Origin: Gonocerus acuteangulatus
Lineage: Eukaryota > Arthropoda > Insecta > Hemiptera > Coreidae
Direction: 5' to 3'
DNA: 64,000 nt
Assembly: GCA_946811695.1 (NCBI GenBank)
Contig: OX328124.1
Location: 83,952,923 to 84,016,922 of the forward strand
Part shown: in pieces, positions 55,835-64,000 of the stretch
How the letters are laid out: every line of letters starts with the position of its first letter
How positions within the stretch are numbered: the first letter of the stretch is position 1
The notes under the pieces: model-generated
What the model saw: the letters and a program-made list of their open reading frames with translations, nothing else
What the model was told of the DNA's origin: nothing
Databases searched by the model: none
Program-made: the position numbers and the translations under genes

Positions 55835-56170
55835 CAAGGTTTCAAAGTGACAGGAGGTAAAAGCTATATATTTTCTATGAATGGTTTTTATGTTCGTCAT
55901 TCCTTCCTAGAACATAATAGAAAACTTAGAAAATGCTGCTTAAGAACTCTTGAAACTAATCCTACATTTGAAGGTTGGGAGGCAATCCACATATTTTTAT
56001 GTCGAATTGAACAATATCATACATTAAGACAAAATCGTTGGCTGTTGCAATTACGAAGGTGGATATAGTCAGGACAAGAACGAACCCACGAAATTCATGC
56101 CAAAACGTCGGCAAAAATATAACACATTTTCTTATAAAAATTTAGTTGTATTAAGATATTTTATTCGCTC
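55835..56170 (+). pseudogene. Penelope-like element 3' remnant
   Basis: An open stretch (ends LRQNRWLLQLRRWI and TAG at 56068) is followed by AAAACGTCGGCAAAAATATA and AAATTTAGTTGTATTAAG, which align with the hammerhead flank at 24406-24465 (GAAACGTCGGC...GTAGTTTTATTAAG). A decayed coding end before the ribozyme-bearing terminal repeat is the order in Penelope-like elements; the RT itself is not here. Confidence 0.45.
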
Positions 56171-56171
56171 G

Positions 56172-57357
56172 AAATATTTATTTATTTTATTAATATTGAT
56201 TACAGAGTTCGCATATGTCACGAAGCGAAATGTTTGCGATAGACATCACTATCTAATATGTAATATTTAGTTAATGATGAATTATGAATGTTTTTAACTG
56301 AAAAATTATTTTAAGGGAATATGGATAACATATTTATGCATGCACTAATTGTAAATGTTTTTTCAGTCATTGACTTTAAAAAATGTCTCAAATAGTTTAA
56401 AAATTATATATAAGGGGAATGCATTTGTTTCGAGTAGTTTTACTAATTGCCATAGTATTTACGTAGAATTATCTGTAAAATTAAATAGTTAAATAATATT
56501 GATGCATTGTAGTACAGTGCACAATGCCTATGTAGAAAAGGCTGAATGATGAGACTATTTAGTGAAGGAGCTAATATTGGAGCAAGCCACACTTTATGTT
56601 TTAAGAAAATGGGGACAAAGAAATAATGAAGACCCCTTTTTTTTTCTTTCCCAACGTTGACGAGCGCGACTCATGACGAATGACTGTTACTGGTTAAAAA
56701 TAGTACTCCTGGCGTCCGGGTTTTTTAGCCATATTCATGTCCCTCGGCCGCTGGCTGACCTTTCCGGGTTGGACAGATTCAATTGAACCGCGACCATCTG
56801 AGGGGGGGGGGGGGAGAAAACATGCCGCTTCTACTAATAATACCAAGAGGAATTCTATCCTACGACACACTCCCTTCTTAATTAATGGAGACAATAGACA
56901 CAAGAGTGGCTCCTAAAATAGTTTAGTCGTCTCCCTATAAATTTCTAGTGGCCCACTAATTTATAGTCGTAGATAGGATATTGTGGGGAGTCCCTTATAG
57001 GAATTATTCTTCCGTGAGCCACGCTTTGAAGAAAAAGGGACGGATTCACTCGATCTAGAATCTTCATTAAGGAGAATTTTTTAATATCTACAAGTTATTT
57101 TCAACTTGTCTCCTTTCACGTGTTCTTCCTCGCCTGCTAAGTCGCTTGGGCGCCTCTTTCTTGGCAGATCTCATCATAGGACGATTTATAACAAACAGCT
57201 TTAACCGAAAAGAAGAAAAAAAAAAACTCACATTTCTAGAATCTCGTCTGAGGCAAAGCTCTATTTTCTATTAAATGGAAGCTAGATCGTTAATAGATTA
57301 CTTGTATTTTGATTACACTTTTCTTCACTCTCGGATCAATGTTATTACACGAGTTGC
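56172..57357. other. no gene seen
   Basis: Mixed AT-rich DNA with a G-run near 56805 and a moderately complex stretch at 56640-57200. No recognisable frame. Confidence 0.35.
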
Positions 57358-57361
57358 TATA

Positions 57362-57397
<36 letters not shown>
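57358..57397. repeat. (TA)n microsatellite
   Basis: ~20 TA units with one GTA interruption. Confidence 0.95.
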
Positions 57398-57399
<2 letters not shown>

Positions 57400-59109
57400 G
57401 TTTGTGTGCTTTAACAGCCATAATGAAAAACCTGGTACCTGATATGATTTCACGATGTTGTGATTCACCTATATTTAGAATACCAACCACAATTTATCAG
57501 GAAAGACACGCAATCATAAAGAAATCTATAAAGCCACAGTCTATAATATTGATGGAACAATCTAAAATATTTAAGTAATAAAAAAATAAACAAAAATGCT
57601 GCGATGATATAGCTACAAGTTCATTATGTTATTTGTGGTTTATTTTGATTTTTTTTTTCTTGTTTACTCTTACGTTAAAAAAATTAAAATTTTTACAATA
57701 GTTCAGAATTGTATGCCCAATGTATGTTGATATATATGTGACGAGATGATCAGTTTATTCATACCATATAAAATTAAATAATACATGTCATTGCACAACT
57801 GTCAATTGCGGAAAAAGAATTATTGATTTTGCGGCATTACCCATAGAATAACAGTAGCTCACCTTTTCAAGACTTTATACTTTCATTTCATTCAAGTCTT
57901 ACTTAATAAAACAAACACAGAAACATAGCGGGTTATAATTCACATTTGACAAAACATATACGAGTCCGCGGACAAAAATTATGAGTGGCTTAGACAAAAG
58001 AACCGGTTGTGTTAATGTACTATTAAAATAAATAAATAATTGTAAGGTCTTCAATAAGGCCGATTATTTGAACTGAGTAAGTAGGAAACCCTATTCAGAA
58101 TGGGATGACCTTGAAGGATAACGATTTCTGTCCAATCAGAACCATGTAATTAAAATATACAATTTAAAAAATTTTGATAATTTTAGTACTGGGAGATTAG
58201 AATGCGCACGGAAGCGATTGGGGCGGGGAAGCGGGAGAGTAAGAGCGTGGGAGCGGTTCCTGGACTAATATGAATCGAATGAAGGTGAATTGACGGTGTT
58301 AAAGGGGGGGGGAGACGTTTATACAATTTACGTTGAACCGAGGCGAGAGCAAGGAAACCCCTCATTACAACTGATTGAGTTTAACTCCAGCTCATTGATA
58401 CAAAATATTGAGATTTCCTCAGTTAATGAAGGCCAATTGAAAGCCGGTACGGGGTTCGGCTTGTATCCTCCGGTCGGAATTTCGATTTGGAACAATATTT
58501 TTTAACGGGAACTCGTCCTTCTTGATGTCGCTTACTACTTGCTTACAGTTTAGATGTTCTCAGAAAAATAATTTTATCTAAACATTTTTTTTGAGCTTAC
58601 ATTTTATTTGTAGGTCTTCAGTAAAATAGTAATACAGCCCATAGACGTGTATAAAGGGGCTGAGGATTCTGAAGACACCCCTCGAAACATTTGTCATAAA
58701 AATCCTAAAAATAACTTAAGTAAGATCACTTAAATAAGAAAAAATAATTTTTTTTTGGCTGTAATAGCGTTTTAGTTGGCTAACTATTCCAAGTTCTAGA
58801 TTATTAGTATTCCTACCACCCAAAATGCTCTGAGCCCCACCCCCGAAGTTATTTCCTATATGCTCCCAAGATAAAGCCCGAAGAAGTTTATGAATGAACC
58901 TAATAGACGATAGAGCACTCTTCCATAAACTTCAATCTCATATTCACGTTTTCCTCGTGCAAATATGTCACCGTTTTATTTGATTTAATGGAAGAGGCAG
59001 TCTTGGCTATCAAGGCACTCAAGAAGGTGTCTCATTAAAAGAAATTTGAGATCTTCGATAAGAAATAATGTAATTATTGAATATATCTAATTTAACATAA
59101 ATACAAAGG

Positions 59110-59111
<2 letters not shown>
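57398..59111. other. no gene seen
   Basis: AT-rich with a G+C-richer patch at 58195-58500. No frame of recognisable content. Confidence 0.35.

Positions 59112-59112
<1 letters not shown>

Positions 59113-59160
<48 letters not shown>
59113..59160. repeat. (TA)n microsatellite
   Basis: ~24 TA units. Confidence 0.95.
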
Positions 59161-59162
<2 letters not shown>

Positions 59163-59432
59163 GGGATGAAGAAATACTTCTAGTTTATTATTTTTATTTA
59201 TAGTTTACTTTTGTGTAAGAAATTTATTATTTAATCATAACCTTAATATTTTCAAACATAATCCAATTAGTTGCTTGCACTGGGCGTTAATAACCTAGCA
59301 GATTCTCCATCCATCCATGATAATTAACACCAATTTCTTCAAAATTCAAATGGAGTTTGAACCTATTGCAATGAGAGCATGAAATAAACCTCATCATTAT
59401 TTCTGAGACGGATAATATCCTTTACATTTGTT

Positions 59433-59435
<3 letters not shown>

Positions 59436-59498
<63 letters not shown>

Positions 59499-59580
59499 GG
59501 CGCATCAACAAATCGTGGCTATTAGCGCCGACATCCAGGGTGCAACCAGGAATTTTCTCAGCGAGCCCTGAGATGAGATG
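59436..59580 (-). repeat. SINE family B 3' part with ~60-nt A-tail
   Basis: Reverse strand: GAGAAAATTCCTGGTTGCAC, CGGCGCTAATAGCCACGATT, GATGCGCCGTAAAA and a ~60-nt A-run. The head is missing (5' truncated). Confidence 0.75.
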
Positions 59581-59599
59581 TTAATATTTGTTTTTTTTT

Positions 59600-59870
59600 A
59601 TGTTTATAAAACGATTTCCGCATTTGAATGAGAAGCCCCTTCTGCGCCGAAGCCGGCTGAGAATGGTCTTCCTCTAGGAAGTGAGCAAGATGAAAGCTGC
59701 ACCGGAGGAGAATGAGTTTTCTGTGCCAAGGTCAGCTCTCATTTACGCATGCATGTTATGTGTGGCCGGAGGGTCGTGATTCGGAGCCGGTCCATTCACA
59801 GCATCCCTCGCCATTAGCAAGGCCCAGTTTACATTTAGCATTGAGAACCACTAGACGACTCAATTTCTGG
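59600..59870. promoter_or_regulatory. complex G+C-richer patch, unknown
   Basis: Non-repetitive block (GCGCCGAAGCCGGCTGAGAA; GGAGGGTCGTGATTCGGAGC) in AT-rich DNA, no splice-bounded frame recognised. Candidate conserved element only by composition. Confidence 0.2.
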
Positions 59871-60881
59871 CATTATAAAAGCCTGATGGCATTTTTTGCA
59901 CTGATATGCCTTTGATTCACTAATACTCGTTTACAGGAAAATACCACATGGCTGGGGTCTCAAATTTTGGGTCACTTGTGAAATACAAGTGGGCGGCAAT
60001 AAGTTCCTCGGTCTCGTTAGCAGAAATAAATTTTGTTGAAAAATTTAGGCGGGAAATGGCATTCGTAATTTGGCGGGAATTGAGCTTAGTACTCCTGGTG
60101 TAAGAGAGTAATGTAAATTAATAGGCGTATGCAAGAAATATACACTTTATTACAATAAATGAGTAACTGGTTTTTACTTCCTTCCCAAATAATATTTTTA
60201 TGATCAAAATAATTTGATTTTATAATATCTGCGCATAGATACGTAGGAAATGTTTTCATTGAAACAGTTAGAACTCTTGAATTTGTGAGGTTCTCCTTCT
60301 TAGAGGATCGACAAAGATCAGACAATTATGCGTTCATCGTGTAAATTTCTCAGCACTTACTGCGTCCAAAACATTTTTAATATTCATGTTAAAAATTACT
60401 ATGTTAAATTTTTATTTTATCAATAGAACTCTTATATTTTTATCTTTCCAATTAAAAGTTGGGTCAATGTACTGAAAAGACGCCGTCGAGAGCCTTTAAA
60501 TTTTTCATCCAGGTTTAGATGTAGTCTTAAGGTCCCACTTTGGTCAATAATTAGTAACATAGAAATAATCTCCTTTTAAATCCATAAACCAAAAAAATTA
60601 ATAAATATAATAATAATAAGAGACTTTTATTTTAATCAAACACTTTTAAACTTTTATGTTATTACAACTTCTGGGAAATGAGATTTTCTCTATTGAATAT
60701 AGGGGCGGCTATTGTTCATTCTAGCTTAGAAAAAATGTCTATGTCCTGAAATATTTGTAAACATATACTATCCAGAAATACAAAATCTACAAAAATACAG
60801 AAATACAGAAATCTACAGGCGTAATGTAAGAAAATATAAATTAGGAAAGATCCACCGAAGTACCACATGAAAAGTGATATG

Positions 60882-61253
60882 TCTATACATATAATAAAAT
60901 TCTAACGGATCGCTGTCTGTACATGGAATACTCTTGGGGGCCTTAACGCAATAGTACCCAAAACAATGATTATATAATTTTTGTCTGTGCGTGCTAATCT
61001 TAGAAACGGCTTAACCGATTTAGTTGCGGTTTTCACTAATATATTGTGGCAAGCTTCACTTAACATTTAGCATTTGTTTCATGTCAATCGGTTCGTAAAT
61101 AAAAATGTTACGCCAATGTAAAAATCAAGTCGAACATTTCATTAACACGATACACACCAAAGTTTTAGTTTTTTTCGGTACGAAACTTGGTAAATAGTAT
61201 TCCCCTAGGAAATGATTGAACGAGTTCACTATCCACGCGGACGAAGTCACTAG
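60882..61253 (+). mobile_element. degenerate Helitron-like element
   Basis: Starts TCTATACATATAATAAAATT, contains GATCGCTGTCTGTACATGGA and GGCTTAACCGATTTAGTTGC, ends CACTAG|T after GCGGACGAAGT. The 3' hairpin is damaged and the 5' neighbour is G instead of A. Part of its interior is an inverse copy of the family D block ACCAAGTTTCGT...ATCGTGTTAA. Confidence 0.5.
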
Positions 61254-62056
61254 TTTAAAATATATGCTATCGTAGAAACATTCTTTCAAGGCTTGCCAAC
61301 TGAAAACGGGAACAAGCTGTGATCGAATCCGACAGAGAAATGCTAAGAGCCCCCGCTGACGTAAAGGGGAAAAATAGAAAATTTCAATAAGAGATGAAGA
61401 AGATAGATGTAAGAGGTAGAGAGTTAGGAGCCCTTTGTGCTCAAGTATTGAGAACAATGTGAGGGGATTGGCCCATTGTCTTGGCGACTCTTTCTAGAGG
61501 CACTTCTCTCCCGGGGTTTTATATGTAGAGATTCTCACGGAATAACTCTTTATGGCTCAGCGTGGGGCGCAGAGAGAGAGAACTCTTTGTCGGATTTGAA
61601 AAACGTGAAACTGGAGTGGTGTCCCAAAGGGCAAGACAAAACGAGGAAAGGGGGTAGGGAGCCTTGGTAAAAAGTTGTCCCCCCCCCCTCAGTAGCGAGA
61701 GCCCTTCAGCTGTAGAGGGCCTCAGCTCAAAGCCCAAGTCTTGGGGCTTATTAGCCCTTCTCAGCCGTTCTCCTTGCAAGTCCTTAGCTACAATCCTTAC
61801 TCCACATCCTCCCTCTTCACAACAACCGCCCTGCATTAGTGAATAAAAAATAGAAATACTCTCCTCTAGACGTTTTACAATAATTTATACACACTTCCTC
61901 TCAATACTTTTTACTTTTCTCTTCTTAGATATTTTTATTCTTTTAAATACTTGTAAAACAGCTTGGAACACCATTTCATCTTATATACACGTTTCATTCT
62001 GTCTTATCTGGTGCCTTGGATTTTCATTTTGTTCTAGCCTGTTGACCTAAGCAATT
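61254..62056. other. no gene seen; G+C-richer patch
   Basis: 61440-61840 is less AT-rich and carries ~60-110-codon frames on both strands without recognisable domains. The rest is AT-rich. Confidence 0.3.
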
Positions 62057-62064
62057 GTATAAAG

Positions 62065-62490
62065 CAGGGTTTTGCCGAGCCTCCCCAAAACAAAAATAAT
62101 TTTTTCATGTCCCATTTAAATTTCACAAAAAAAAAAATAAGAAACAAACATTTTTTTATGAACTATCTTTATTATTTGAATTTCAAATACAGATACAATA
62201 TATGCATTTATTATGGATCTTTAAGAGAAATGTGCACTTGAAAATCACTAATAAAGTACTACTGAGATACTTGAGCTTGCATACTCTGTAACAGTTGGTC
62301 GATTTTGGGTTCAGTCGTGTTGTGACTTGTCGATGCTTGTCTAGTAGGGATTGAATGGCAATTCGGAGCAGTTAATGTACCTACGTGTACATTTTTACAA
62401 TACATTTTCTTGGGGGAAATGATTACGCCCCCTCGGACATTTCCCTATGCGCCCCCAGCGGGGCGTGCCCCTTTGGGTTGGGAAGTCCTG
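62065..62490. mobile_element. hAT-like MITE, TSD GTATAAAG
   Basis: Starts CAGGGTTTTGCCGAGCC, ends as the inverse of CAGGACTTCCCAACCC with GGGGCACGCCCC next to it. Both sides have GTATAAAG (62057-62064, 62491-62498). 426 bp, no coding. End type differs from the three TAG-ended hATs in this window. Confidence 0.85.
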
Positions 62491-62498
62491 GTATAAAG

Positions 62499-64000
62499 CA
62501 AAATACACTCTCTATAAATGTAAGAGTTTCGTCATAATTTAGTATTTTACACTCAACAGAAAAAAAAAAAATAAATAAATAAAAAAAAACAAAAACCGGA
62601 CACTTAATATTTTTGTTCGTTTTCCGATTCTGAGTTCTGCAGAGCAGGTACAGACTAAGTTAACTAAGTTAAATAAGTGACAGGGTATTATTAGGTTCTT
62701 GAAAAGGTAAAAAAGCCTAAAACTTGGTCCAATATTATGATATCATAACTTCCATAGGCAAACTGTTTTTGGGTGGGGCTTGGAACTTGGCCTCATTTTT
62801 TCAATGTTGGTTTTTTGGGGGGGAGGTGGTGTGATAAAAAATGGGGTGTCAATAGCATGTTGTGTTAATATGTTGGACTATTTGAGACGTTTTATATAAA
62901 AACTGTTAAAAATATAACTAACTTAGGTAGGTAAATGCTCAGATGAACATCTTGTAAATAGATTTAGATATATTTTAGATTTAATGGCCAAAATTACACT
63001 AAATACATAAAACAAATATGAAAAGGATAAGTAAAACTCTTGTAATCAATCAATATCTCACTGATATGAAGTAGCTAGAGTTGGTAATACTTGGACCATG
63101 AGGCCTGCTTGTGACAGACGAGCGGTATTCGAGAGGCATGGACCATCCTAGCTCAATAATAACCTTTATTTCTTGTGAACTTGAGTCAAAGCCAAAAGAG
63201 AATAGATAATTAACGACTCCTAGAGATAAATATAAACTGCACAAAACCTCCAAGATCCTATTTTCTTTCTTTCCGAACACATCGGCCCTCTTTTTTATTC
63301 ATTTCTCCGCTTTCACTGCATAAAAGGACGATATACACGAGGTTCCGTTATTTTCCTTTTATCATTGTTATTAAATGTTGTGTATTTTATAAAGAAGTTA
63401 GGTGTTTTATAAAAATACCTATATTTATTGGAAAATTATGAATAAAACGAGCGTATTGACTGAAAAATATAAATGCTATTTTTTGGGGAAAAAAATAAGG
63501 TTATTACAGTGAAAAAAGGTTAAGGATGCTCTCCATAATGTAGAAGCCAGTACATACCGTTTTCGAGTAAATTGGGAGTATGCTAACAGCCTCTGCAGCC
63601 AGAGCGCAATAAATAAATAAAAAGTAAGAAAAAATAAATATTTGGTTTAGGACACTCAAAACGTCATGCTAACTTGAAACTTATTTCACATTCATCAAAA
63701 GTGGAATATATACATTTTAATAGCGTTTAAAGGATTGGATGTATTACAAACAGAACAAATTGGCAACGAACTTGAGCAGTTTGGGACTTTGCATATTTTT
63801 TTTAGATGAAGGTTTGTATTCTTTTCTTCTGAATAGATATTTTTTTTTATCGAAAATTGTATTATTTGTTACTAATTATTGACATATCTGTGCTTGGTTA
63901 GGTTATCTCTTAAACTTGAAAAGTATATAAATAAATAAATGTCACAAAAACGCATGAAAAATCGTGTTAATTGCCAGAATTCCTGATGGATTTCCTGCAT
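62499..64000. other. no gene seen
   Basis: AT-rich with scattered A- and G-runs; no convincing exon, RNA or repeat. Confidence 0.4.

Noticed and set aside
61125..61457. 110-codon minus-strand open frame
   Set aside because: Its C-terminal part lies over the Helitron-like element and family D block; not a gene.

Overview
This is animal DNA, almost certainly arthropod. It is AT-rich, intron-rich and full of transposons and long (TA)n microsatellites, and its one clear host gene is spliced. Many dispersed repeats (Helitron, mariner, piggyBac, hAT, tRNA-headed SINEs, Penelope-like pieces) resemble those of insects, possibly a hemipteran, but I cannot fix the species from sequence alone.

Host gene. 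From about 47.82 kb down to 31.12 kb on the minus strand lies most of a castor/CASZ1-type zinc-finger transcription factor. I resolve 21 coding exons with AG/GT borders whose phases agree, except for a 2-bp excess in exon 17 (35011-35142). They encode about 1,112 residues with eleven paired Cys/His fingers, an AT-hook, a 15-nt microexon and the stop codon. The first exon found starts mid-codon, so the N-terminus lies elsewhere. I could not find it in the 16 kb upstream inside the window, which looks like first intron or 5' flank with a few higher-complexity blocks.

Mobile DNA, 0-29 kb. The left half is an accessory, gene-poor region. It holds a broken copy of a multi-copy ORF family (0.26-1.86 kb); a composite hAT element with a perfect 8-bp duplication (3.2-6.7 kb) containing a 0.5-kb foldback and a ~120-bp minisatellite; a non-autonomous Helitron 14 bp from its right end (6.7-7.9 kb); a second hAT nested in a GGATC-rich palindrome (10.2-11.9 kb); two copies of a repeat ending in (TA)n (13-15 kb); a third hAT (21.1-21.9 kb); a ~0.9-kb inverted repeat with a hammerhead-ribozyme motif in each arm (23.6-24.5 kb); a LINE tail; a decayed piggyBac; and a mariner split by a piggyBac at TTAA (26.6-29.0 kb).

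Mobile DNA, 29-64 kb. Castor introns hold tRNA-headed SINEs and a 5S rRNA-headed SINE. Upstream of castor are a SINE plus Penelope remnant (55.6-56.2 kb), a decayed Helitron (60.9-61.3 kb) and a fourth hAT (62.1-62.5 kb).

The most notable signals are (i) SINEs with three different RNA heads sharing one central core and two alternative tails, (ii) three good hammerhead-ribozyme motifs plus one decayed copy, in Penelope-like contexts, and (iii) the castor gene with its microexon, AT-hook, cluster of SUMO-type motifs and apparent frameshift.
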